Shown one piece after another: positions 8,868-15,180 of a stretch of 64,000 nucleotides of DNA. The notes under the pieces are model-generated. The model searched no databases. It was not told the DNA's origin and saw only the letters and a program-made list of their open reading frames with translations. How positions within the stretch are numbered: the stretch's first letter is position 1; each line of letters begins with the position of its first letter. The position numbers and the translations under genes are program-made. The stretch comes from Chrysogorgia sp. JL179-B06 (taxonomy: Eukaryota; Cnidaria; Anthozoa; Scleralcyonacea; Chrysogorgiidae), in NCBI GenBank assembly GCA_035772405.1, contig JAYKKM010000032.1, positions 2,069,001 to 2,133,000 of the forward strand. The letters are read 5' to 3'.

Positions 8868-10019
8868 ATGATGGACGCATTCAAAAGAAAGTACCCTTAT
8901 GCTGACAAGAATAGGTTTTTTCTTGATGTTGACGACAATATGCATATACATATATTCTTCGTGACGAAAACTAATATTGGTGACGTTTCGATAGACTCAA
9001 GTAGGTTTAAGAGTAACCCGGAGTATACTAAGTATCTAACGATAAACAAGCCAATGATAGTTGACCAAAAAGAAATAGCTAACGCCGTACGAGTGGCTAA
9101 GTTGAATCTAGTGAAAAAGTATCCTAACGTCACTTTGAGTAAGTTTGAGTTCGATCCAACTGTCTCACAAGATGGTGAGGTTAATGGCGTTGACATATAT
9201 TTTAGAAACAACGACATCATAAGCACGAACATAACTAGTGATACCTTCAAAAACGACAAGAGTATGTGGATTTGGTTACACAACAACAAGTCTCCAAAAG
9301 GTCACGACGACAAGTTTCCAAAAATATGGCTATCGGGTGGAACTATCCAACCACTATCAAAAGGTCGTAAGAACCACTGGGGACTTTGGGATGGCTATCC
9401 AACGGAAAACGTGTTGAACTACTCAGTGAATAACTTTAGAGTATTCGTTAATAAAAAGAGCTACTTTCTCTCAAAGCTACCGATACTACAAATCACCACG
9501 TCAAAGACAAAGTCAAAGTGGGACGATAATGAGAGCTACTATAGAGTAGTGTTTGCAACGTATTGTGCAAGTTTCTGTTGTGGAGTGTCGTTACAACACT
9601 TGTCACTCTCGCAAGAAGTTCACCCTGTTATCACGAGTGTAATGAGGTTCCATCTGTACTTTACTGTTAGAAGACTTCTCAGAAGGATGGAAGGTGGTGA
9701 GAGTATGAGATCGATAAGTAGAGAGTTTGATGCTGGAGAATTGTATGGTAAGACAGACAAGATTCCTAAAAAACATTACTACCAGGGTAAAGTTCTTGCT
9801 GATGGTACAACAGGTGAGGAGAGAGTCTTCACGATTAACGACGTTAAGAACGACTACAAACGATACATTCCTCTGGTGTCGAATGGTCTCACCAACATTG
9901 GGAGACAATATCTAAATCAGTCCATAGAGGCCTTTGTTTACTCTACACTTGGTGCACAAGCGAGGACACGTGTGTCAGTCGTTGGTGATTCCGCAGGCAG
10001 TCTGAGGATAGTGTTATAA
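8868..10019 (+). CDS. Large unassigned Polinton protein
   Basis: A protein of 383 residues; two ATGs in tandem begin it. The N-terminal half is strand-rich with many Asn and Asp (IHIFFVTKTNIGDV), the middle has aromatic segments (HWGLWDGYPTEN), and a Cys-containing hydrophobic stretch (VVFATYCASFCCGVSL) precedes a basic helical region. The pattern resembles a long protein I associate with cnidarian Polintons, but I cannot give it a function. It is not an adenain protease: the His, Glu/Asp and Cys motif order is missing. The frame that encodes the next gene is open upstream to 9989, so one frameshift near 9995-10010 may divide a longer protein. Confidence 0.6.
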   Translation: MMDAFKRKYPYADKNRFFLDVDDNMHIHIFFVTKTNIGDVSIDSSRFKSNPEYTKYLTINKPMIVDQKEIANAVRVAKLNLVKKYPNVTLSKFEFDPTVSQDGEVNGVDIYFRNNDIISTNITSDTFKNDKSMWIWLHNNKSPKGHDDKFPKIWLSGGTIQPLSKGRKNHWGLWDGYPTENVLNYSVNNFRVFVNKKSYFLSKLPILQITTSKTKSKWDDNESYYRVVFATYCASFCCGVSLQHLSLSQEVHPVITSVMRFHLYFTVRRLLRRMEGGESMRSISREFDAGELYGKTDKIPKKHYYQGKVLADGTTGEERVFTINDVKNDYKRYIPLVSNGLTNIGRQYLNQSIEAFVYSTLGAQARTRVSVVGDSAGSLRIVL

Positions 10020-10048
10020 ACTACGACGTGTCAACGTGGATTCTCAAC

Positions 10049-10495
10049 ATGAACAAGTCGATTAAGGACACTAACGTTGTCCAAAATCTTGCGCTATCAC
10101 CATCTACGTGGTTAATGCCAAGTAACGTGGTAATCCTCAAGAATAAAATCGCTGGGTACAACAACCTATTGAAGACTGCTACACAGAGTATGAAGTTTGG
10201 AGTAAATAGTGGGTTAAACTACACAGAAACGACGGAGGTTAAGAAAGTACACCAAGAAGGTGGGGAGCATCTAGAGACACTTGATAAACCAAAGGTGACG
10301 AATCGTCTGACACCAAACGTGACACATCAGGAGACACTTGATAAACCAAAGGTGACGAATCGTCTGGTGACACCAAAAGTGACACACCGTCTGGAGGCAT
10401 CAAAGGCGACACCAGGTGATAACACGACAGAGTTGGGGCTAGTTCTAGTGGTTTCGGCTGTGTCTGGCTATTTAGTGAGCAAATATGTGTTATAA
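10049..10495 (+). CDS. Polinton membrane protein with repeated Thr/Lys linker
   Basis: A protein of 148 residues from the ATG at 10049. An N-terminal helical part (residues 1-65) is followed by an imperfect repeat in which ETLDKPKVTNRL occurs twice and related KVTHRL segments follow. The last 20 residues form a membrane helix (LGLVLVVSAVSGYLVSKYVL). It is probably a virion or envelope-associated small protein. The frame is open further upstream and reads as plausible protein, so it may be the C-terminal part of the preceding gene cut off by a frameshift. Its end overlaps the promoter-like motif of the fibre gene. Confidence 0.55.
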   Translation: MNKSIKDTNVVQNLALSPSTWLMPSNVVILKNKIAGYNNLLKTATQSMKFGVNSGLNYTETTEVKKVHQEGGEHLETLDKPKVTNRLTPNVTHQETLDKPKVTNRLVTPKVTHRLEASKATPGDNTTELGLVLVVSAVSGYLVSKYVL

Positions 10496-10499
10496 CATA
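10484..10499 (+). promoter_or_regulatory. Start-proximal A/T motif of the fibre gene
   Basis: ATGTGTTATAACATA lies directly before the ATG at 10500 and overlaps the stop of the upstream gene. It closely resembles the motif before the capsid gene. Confidence 0.5.
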
Positions 10500-11447
10500 A
10501 TGAGTCTAAGTTATGGGTTTGAGGACAGAGACTACGAGAGTGACAAAATATTAAGAAGAGCGAAGAGACATCTAGACAGTGACCCTAAATTAAGCGTTAG
10601 CGGTGGGAGGATGTCTGGAGATATAGATATGGCGTTCAGAGCACTCAAAAACATAGCAGATCCAGAAGATGATTTGGATGCTGTCAGTAAAAAAGTATTG
10701 GAGTCCGTATACTTATCGCAATACTTTAGAACGCAGTCCTATAACGTTCTATTTGACTTTAACGTCACAAATCATGCTATGAGTATGGTGGAATACCACA
10801 GTGGAACAAATAAAGTGAAAACCATTAGAGATAAAACGAACATGTTAGTGCAATACGATCAAACGTATGGTCCTATTATTGGTGTTAACAATGGTCATAG
10901 CTTCCTATTCCCCGAACTAACTCCAATTCCGTTTGAAGCTGGAGTACATTTTAACTGTCCACGTATGCAATACTGTGACATATCCGTTTTTATGGTAGTG
11001 AGGTTAGCTATGAGGGTAACTACGAAAGATTGGGAGGCGATTATCTCAAACGACGATGGATCGTGGGACAAATACATAGGGTACAAAGGAGGTGATAAGT
11101 TATCATATGGTGGTGGCGCTCCAGCAAGGGAGTACACGTGTACAATCCCAAATAACATCGACACCACCAAGAGACATATGGTATCAATACATTGGCGGAT
11201 GGGTAACTCCTACGTTAAGGTGAACAACATAAGATCAACAGACTCAGACTTCACAGCCAATTACGAAGAGATAGGGTCTCCTTACGTAACGATCTTTGGA
11301 GTGCATCGACCAAAAATACCACTCGCACCCTATAAGTACCCGTCTTTGATAGAGTTCTACGGTGTGAGGATTGTCTCTGGTTACATGACGAGCCGAGACA
11401 TAATATTAGTTGGTAGAGATATGATGAAGGAACATGATGTGAGCTAA
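10500..11447 (+). CDS. Fibre-like protein with phage-tail-fibre motif
   Basis: A protein of 315 residues from the ATG at 10500. Residues 35-70 contain SGGRMSGDIDM followed by LKNIADPEDDLDAVSKK, which matches the repeat found in trimeric phage tail fibres (a GDIDM-type turn followed by N(I/L)ADP..D.DAV.K). The rest is strand-rich, with a Gly-rich loop (GYKGGDKLSYGGGAPA) and a C-terminal region with jelly-roll or ConA-like character (HMVSIHWRMGNSYVKVNN, LIEFYGVRIVSG). By analogy with fibres this suggests a trimeric spike with a C-terminal binding domain on the virion surface. It stands among small membrane proteins in the rightward block. The motif is seen directly; the receptor role is inference. 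Confidence 0.65.
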   Translation: MSLSYGFEDRDYESDKILRRAKRHLDSDPKLSVSGGRMSGDIDMAFRALKNIADPEDDLDAVSKKVLESVYLSQYFRTQSYNVLFDFNVTNHAMSMVEYHSGTNKVKTIRDKTNMLVQYDQTYGPIIGVNNGHSFLFPELTPIPFEAGVHFNCPRMQYCDISVFMVVRLAMRVTTKDWEAIISNDDGSWDKYIGYKGGDKLSYGGGAPAREYTCTIPNNIDTTKRHMVSIHWRMGNSYVKVNNIRSTDSDFTANYEEIGSPYVTIFGVHRPKIPLAPYKYPSLIEFYGVRIVSGYMTSRDIILVGRDMMKEHDVS

Positions 11448-11452
11448 TATAT

Positions 11453-11953
11453 ATGAGGAAGAAGTCAGTTGTTGATTTCAATCACATATCAAAGGATATG
11501 TCAGAGGAAGAGGAGCTAGAGCTCAAACGCTTGTACGCGTACTACCACAAACTAGAAGCCTGTTACAAATGGAAATACAAGAGGTTGAAGAAAATTAAAC
11601 TATCGTTAAACATGACTAGCATAGGGTTAACGACAGTAGGGATTGTAGCTGGATCGATAACCGCTAACCCTCTAATCATTGCTTGTATTAGTGGTCCTGG
11701 TGTGATCATCCAAGGCTACTTGGCTAAATCCAATCTGACGAGTAGAGTGGAGCATTGTAAGTTCGCACACACTAGCTATAAAAAGATACTGACACAACTA
11801 AGATCATATCTTAGAGGTCTTCCTTACAACGAGTCAATGTTCCTCTCAGACGTCAAAGTGTTGGACGATATTGTGACTGACTTATGCCCACCAATCAATG
11901 GAATGGTGAAAAGGTACAATAAAATATATGACGAGACCAACGTTCCAAAATAG
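11453..11953 (+). CDS. Polinton membrane protein, cnidarian-type, unassigned
   Basis: A protein of 166 residues: an acidic start (SEEEELELK), a basic aromatic helix (YAYYHKLEACYKWKYKRLKK), a long Gly-rich hydrophobic region (residues about 52-90, SIGLTTVGIVAGSITANPLI) and a helical tail with SYLRGLPYNE and DDIVTDLCPPI. It looks like a family I know as an uncharacterised protein in cnidarian Polintons. The hydrophobic region could make a membrane hairpin. Its start overlaps a TATATATG motif five bases after the fibre stop. The function is unknown. Confidence 0.65.
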   Translation: MRKKSVVDFNHISKDMSEEEELELKRLYAYYHKLEACYKWKYKRLKKIKLSLNMTSIGLTTVGIVAGSITANPLIIACISGPGVIIQGYLAKSNLTSRVEHCKFAHTSYKKILTQLRSYLRGLPYNESMFLSDVKVLDDIVTDLCPPINGMVKRYNKIYDETNVPK

Positions 11954-12096
11954 GGTAAGATACAAGGGGTGACTCACCCCACACGGCCACACACGGTCGG
12001 TCTACATATCAGAACCAGGAGTGTGTTCCACATGAAAGACGACGAGAGCTGACACCTTAAAACAAGGCGTTGGTTGGGAAACGTTTGTATTGAGCA

Positions 12097-12157
12097 GTTA
12101 TTTTTTAAGAATAGCTGACCCCCCAAAACGGGGGGTCAGCTATTCTTAAAAAATAAC
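12097..12157. terminator. Perfect 28-bp hairpin with 5-base loop
   Basis: The left arm 12097-12124 runs from GTTATTTTTTAAG to GACCCCCC, the loop is AAAAC, and the right arm 12130-12157 is its exact complement. Between two same-direction genes a terminator or mRNA 3'-end signal is the plain reading; an origin-like cruciform cannot be excluded. Confidence 0.55.
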
Positions 12158-12182
12158 ACTACTCTAAGTCTAAAATAAAACA

Positions 12183-12200
12183 CACGTTATAGTATAGGTG
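12183..12200 (+). promoter_or_regulatory. Start-proximal A/T motif of the BRO gene
   Basis: CACGTTATAGTATAGGTG is followed by the ATG at 12201. It is the closest plus-strand relative of the motif at 3800-3820. Confidence 0.55.
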
Positions 12201-13019
12201 ATGAGTATCACTAAAATATTTAGAAATAACGACATGTCAGTCACTACTACAAAAGATGGAGACAATATTTGGTTCTATGGAAGAGAGGTAGCTGAAATCT
12301 TGGGATATAAAAGACCTTCCAAAGCGATACAACAGCGTGTGAAAGATGATGAGAAAAGAAAGGTTCAAAATCTCAGGTCCCAAACTGGGACCCGAGATTT
12401 CGAGTGTCAAAATAGACAAATTCAGAATAGGCAAGTTTGGCAAATAAATGAGAGTGGTCTATATAGACTAATATTCTCGTCTAAACTAGAGTCGGCAGAA
12501 AACTTTAGAAAATGGGTATTCTCAGAAGTTCTACCATCTATAAGAAAAACAGGTGTTTACACACAATACAACCAGTTATCAATAATGAACGAGACAGACT
12601 TGCATTATGATATAGTTAAATATATTAGAGAATATCATACAACAATAGTCATCCCAGGGTTGGGTGAGTACCAAGACACATCTACTAAAAGAATAGATGG
12701 ATGGAAGAAAGGTTACAGTGGTGGACAACCAGATTTGATAGTTCCGCAACTACACAAGAGATACAATGGTTTTGCTATAGAGTTCAAAACACCGAAAGGT
12801 AATGGGGTTATTAGGGATAACCAGTTGAGGGTATTAAGGAGACTAAGATCACAAGGGTACAACACGTTACTATCCTCAGACCAACATGAGATAATACATT
12901 TCATAGAGACATATATGAGAGACTCCAGAGTCCTGTGTGAGTACTGCAATAGGAGGTTTAAGAGTGAAACCACACTGTCTAATCACCAAAGATACTTTCA
13001 TCGAATACTCTATCTGTGA
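12201..13019 (+). CDS. BRO-N / VRR-NUC nuclease / C2H2 zinc-finger fusion
   Basis: A protein of 272 residues with three parts. Residues 1-118 are a BRO-N domain (GREVAEILGYKRPSKAIQQ near 27-45, WVFSEVLPSIRKTG near 105-118), a DNA-binding fold common in baculovirus and phage antirepressor-like proteins. Residues about 135-235 look like a VRR-NUC or other PD-(D/E)XK nuclease: D178 in GGQPDLI, E194 and K196 in AIEFKTP, and a downstream Gln (NQLRVLRRLRSQGY). Residues 246-267 are a classical zinc finger (CEYC, spacer, HQRYFH). It may be a structure- or sequence-guided DNA nuclease for replication, recombination or competition. Domain calls come from motifs; the ATG at 12201 follows the promoter motif. 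Confidence 0.75.
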   Translation: MSITKIFRNNDMSVTTTKDGDNIWFYGREVAEILGYKRPSKAIQQRVKDDEKRKVQNLRSQTGTRDFECQNRQIQNRQVWQINESGLYRLIFSSKLESAENFRKWVFSEVLPSIRKTGVYTQYNQLSIMNETDLHYDIVKYIREYHTTIVIPGLGEYQDTSTKRIDGWKKGYSGGQPDLIVPQLHKRYNGFAIEFKTPKGNGVIRDNQLRVLRRLRSQGYNTLLSSDQHEIIHFIETYMRDSRVLCEYCNRRFKSETTLSNHQRYFHRILYL

Positions 13020-13072
13020 GATGATCTGTGAGATAATCTGTGAGACGACTGTGAGATGATCTGTGACGAGAT
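13014..13072 (+). repeat. 12-bp tandem repeat
   Basis: About five imperfect copies of CTGTGAGATGAT, starting at the end of the BRO gene and filling the gap to the next promoter motif. It is not coding. Confidence 0.8.
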
Positions 13073-13074
13073 AT

Positions 13075-13088
13075 CACGTATAATATAG
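13075..13088 (+). promoter_or_regulatory. Start-proximal A/T motif
   Basis: CACGTATAATATAG is followed immediately by the ATG at 13089. It is the cleanest instance of the motif in the element. Confidence 0.6.
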
Positions 13089-13409
13089 ATGACTGACAGT
13101 GAGTCCGTACCTATTATAACGTCGACAACAAGGACCAAAGACCCTAAGAGAGTAGAGGCAGGCAAACGCTTGGCTGCTATATCTAAAGCTGCAAAAGAGA
13201 GGAAGATGAGAGAGAGAGTGGTAAGTGAGATAGAGTATGACGGTTTTAGTTATGGATACATCATAGGAACTATAGGAGTGGTTGTAGCTGCCGGCTCATT
13301 GTATTATGCGATGAAGCAAGATAAACAAATGGTGACTGTTAATGAGGAGTCTAAGAACGTTGTAATAAAAAAGGAACCACCACCACGTAAACTCGACAGC
13401 CTCGATTAA
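13089..13409 (+). CDS. Small single-pass membrane protein
   Basis: A protein of 106 residues: a polar N-terminus, a basic segment (KDPKRVEAGKRLAAISKAAKERK) shortened here to its core KRVEAGKRLA, one membrane helix (YIIGTIGVVVAAGSLYYA, residues about 58-75) and a Lys/Pro-rich tail. The KDPKRVEAGKRLA block followed by one membrane helix is typical of small cnidarian Polinton proteins. Its role is unknown; it is probably a virion membrane component. Confidence 0.65.
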   Translation: MTDSESVPIITSTTRTKDPKRVEAGKRLAAISKAAKERKMRERVVSEIEYDGFSYGYIIGTIGVVVAAGSLYYAMKQDKQMVTVNEESKNVVIKKEPPPRKLDSLD

Positions 13410-13413
13410 AACA

Positions 13414-13426
13414 TGTCGTATAATAT
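13414..13426 (+). promoter_or_regulatory. Start-proximal A/T motif
   Basis: TGTCGTATAATAT lies directly before the ATG at 13427, nearly identical to the motif at 13075. Confidence 0.55.
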
Positions 13427-13660
13427 ATGGCATCAATAGACAGAAAAGAACTGATGAACGAGCTATACGACGCAGCCCTTGTGACTGCTGGAGCCGTAGC
13501 CGTGTCCATGGCATCAAAGAAAATACTAAAAGAACCGTTGGGTACCCTCGAATCAGTAAAGGGCACCCTCAAGTTAGCGACTGCTGTAGGCGTTTCAACG
13601 CTACTCGTTAAGTGGGCGCAGAGTAAGAAATACTTACCTATTGACCCGTTCTCAAAATAA
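13427..13660 (+). CDS. Small hydrophobic Polinton protein
   Basis: A protein of 77 residues with two Ala/Val-rich hydrophobic segments (ALVTAGAVAVSMASK and LKLATAVGVSTLLVKWAQ) and the tail KKYLPIDPFSK. It closely fits a conserved small protein I associate with cnidarian Polintons. It probably makes a membrane hairpin. Function unknown. Confidence 0.65.
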   Translation: MASIDRKELMNELYDAALVTAGAVAVSMASKKILKEPLGTLESVKGTLKLATAVGVSTLLVKWAQSKKYLPIDPFSK

Positions 13661-13663
13661 TCT

Positions 13664-13676
13664 AACGTAATACATA
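13664..13676 (+). promoter_or_regulatory. Start-proximal A/T motif
   Basis: AACGTAATACATA directly precedes the ATG at 13677; it keeps the ACGT core but a weaker TATA part. Confidence 0.45.
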
Positions 13677-14093
13677 ATGGCTAGTGTGATAGCGGGTGGT
13701 TTGTTCAACGCTATAGCATTCGCAGGAGCTGGGTTTATATTCAGCAAGCTAAACCATACCGGCTACGAGACAGAGATAAAGAGACACAACAAAGCATTGG
13801 AAAGTCTCGCAAGAGCGAAAGAAAAGTTCTACGAGAATGAGATTCGTCAGAGAGACAAAATTCAGGAATTAAGACAACAGTTGTCAGACGCTAACGCAGA
13901 CATAAACGACACGAACCACGCTCTGGATCAACTAAGACAAGTACTGACGATACAGTATGATGGGAAGACATTTAGTAAAGAGCCTGAGTTGTCAGACTAT
14001 TACAAACCCTCAGATGAGATGAAAGAATATCAAATGGTATTCGTTGTTGTTGTTGGGCTACCTTTAGGTTACTTAATATATAGAGTATTATAA
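13677..14093 (+). CDS. Coiled-coil protein with membrane segments at both ends
   Basis: A protein of 138 residues. The N-terminus is hydrophobic (MASVIAGGLFNAIAFAGAGF), the middle (residues about 30-95) is a coiled coil with many Lys, Glu and Gln (KIQELRQQLSDANADIND), and the C-terminus ends in a membrane helix (MVFVVVVGLPLGYLIYRVL). The DGKTFSKEPELSDYY block is typical of its cnidarian relatives. It may be a virion membrane or fusion-like helper; the call is by pattern only. Its stop overlaps the start of the next gene. Confidence 0.65.
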   Translation: MASVIAGGLFNAIAFAGAGFIFSKLNHTGYETEIKRHNKALESLARAKEKFYENEIRQRDKIQELRQQLSDANADINDTNHALDQLRQVLTIQYDGKTFSKEPELSDYYKPSDEMKEYQMVFVVVVGLPLGYLIYRVL

Positions 14094-14290
14094 TGAGCAC
14101 TAAAACTTTGAAGGAGATGGCTATGGAAGCAAAACATAGTAGTAGAAACTTAATGGAGATAATCTATAAGAACCAGATTCGTCAGATGAATGAGATTAGA
14201 GAGTTGAAACAACTATTGTTGGACGTTCTAGACCAACCAAGACAGTATAGTAGGAAGACGTTTGATTCTACTAACTATCACGCCTTCTAG
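14093..14290 (+). CDS. Small helical protein, unassigned
   Basis: A protein of 65 residues, helical and amphipathic (YKNQIRQMNEIRELKQLLLDVL). The ATG overlaps the stop of the preceding gene (TAATG). NQIRQ and ELKQ resemble the coiled-coil segment of its upstream neighbour, so it may be a partial duplicate of it. No function recognised. Confidence 0.5.
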   Translation: MSTKTLKEMAMEAKHSSRNLMEIIYKNQIRQMNEIRELKQLLLDVLDQPRQYSRKTFDSTNYHAF

Positions 14291-14295
14291 AACGA

Positions 14296-14364
14296 CATTT
14301 GAGTTATTATAATATTATGTCTTTAAAAACAGTATAAAGACATAATACTATAATAACTCAAATG
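14296..14364. promoter_or_regulatory. 30-bp hairpin covering a start codon
   Basis: The left arm 14296-14325 and right arm 14335-14364 are complementary at 29 of 30 positions, with a 9-base loop. The right arm includes the ACTATAATAACTCAA promoter-like sequence and the ATG of the zinc-ribbon gene at 14362; the left arm begins five bases after the upstream stop. It could terminate the upstream mRNA, fold over the start codon, or act as a two-way promoter. Confidence 0.6.
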
Positions 14365-14991
14365 GCTGACGAACGTACTATGAGAATGTTCTATGCTGGG
14401 TACACATTGAATGAGATTGCATCAAAAACGTGGAGTGGTACTACATTAGGGTACACGTTGGACGAGATCAAGAATGGAATTAAGAACGCAAAAGCAAAAA
14501 AGTGGTACGACACCACATACTGTTATAAGTGTAGTAACCACAGAACCCAAATCGAAAACGGTGTATTTAGTTGTAACAAGTGTGGAGAGACTACCTACGG
14601 ACGTGTGAGAAACTTCATACCTAACATTTGGATGTACAAGAAATCAGCTCATAGTTGCAGAAAATGGATAGAGAGAATGTTGACTAGCAAAAGACTAGTT
14701 AACGAGAGTGACATACCAATAGTGGTCAGTGATTTTATAAAGATAGTGTGGTCTCTTAGAAGAAACAATCTAATTGTCAAGAATATATCGAAATATATTT
14801 TCTATGTCATAAGAATATGCTCTAAAAGAGATATAGAGTTGAGAGGTAGTTTTAACGACCTCAAACCTGGTAAGATCAAGGCACGATTCGAGTATAACCT
14901 GTATAGTGTAGTATACAAGGATCTAGGTTGGGACGGGAGAGGAGATCCATACTACAACGAGTGGGTAAATAAAACATTTAGTAATATATAA
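14362..14991 (+). CDS. Zinc-ribbon protein, VLTF3-like candidate
   Basis: A protein of 209 residues. C54 and C57 (CYKC) with C71 and C74 (CNKC) form a zinc ribbon. The C-terminal two thirds are helical and basic, with SAHSCRKWIERMLTSKRL followed by IPIVVSDFIKIV. That order of ribbon, an H..W helix and an IP..V helix resembles the VLTF3-like late transcription factors of large DNA viruses; TFIIB-like or unrelated zinc-ribbon proteins are alternatives. A transcription role would fit the uniform promoter-like motif in this element. The identification is tentative. Confidence 0.5.
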   Translation: MADERTMRMFYAGYTLNEIASKTWSGTTLGYTLDEIKNGIKNAKAKKWYDTTYCYKCSNHRTQIENGVFSCNKCGETTYGRVRNFIPNIWMYKKSAHSCRKWIERMLTSKRLVNESDIPIVVSDFIKIVWSLRRNNLIVKNISKYIFYVIRICSKRDIELRGSFNDLKPGKIKARFEYNLYSVVYKDLGWDGRGDPYYNEWVNKTFSNI

Positions 14992-15173
14992 TGGCAAGAC
15001 CAAGAATTTACAAAACAAGAGAAGAAGCTTCAAGAGCAGCTAGAGCTCAAACTAAAGAGTGGATGAAAACTCACAAATGGGTGTGTGAGACATGTGATAA
15101 TAGACCATACCACGTGACCTCTAAATATAGACACTTGGAGACCAAAAAGCATTTGAGAAATTTAAGCATCTAA
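14991..15173 (+). CDS. Small C2H2 zinc-finger protein
   Basis: A protein of 60 residues: a basic Arg/Ala-rich N-terminus (REEASRAARAQ) and one finger with C32, C35, H48 and H54 (CETC, spacer, YRHLETKKH), the spacing of matrin or U1-type fingers. The ATG overlaps the stop of the preceding gene. It probably binds nucleic acid. It is the last gene of the rightward block and meets the polymerase gene tail to tail, 7 bases apart. Confidence 0.6.
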   Translation: MARPRIYKTREEASRAARAQTKEWMKTHKWVCETCDNRPYHVTSKYRHLETKKHLRNLSI

Positions 15174-15180
15174 TTTTAGA

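Larger units (their letters stand above)
11954..12200. other. Largest gene-free interval of the Polinton, hairpin-rich
   Basis: No open frame of note. It holds a short palindrome (GGGGTGACTCACCCC near 11968-11982), a second weak inverted repeat around the CACACGG and CGGTCGG region, then the long perfect hairpin at 12097-12157 and the start motif of the BRO gene. It could be a terminator zone, a replication element or a structured RNA. Confidence 0.6.
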
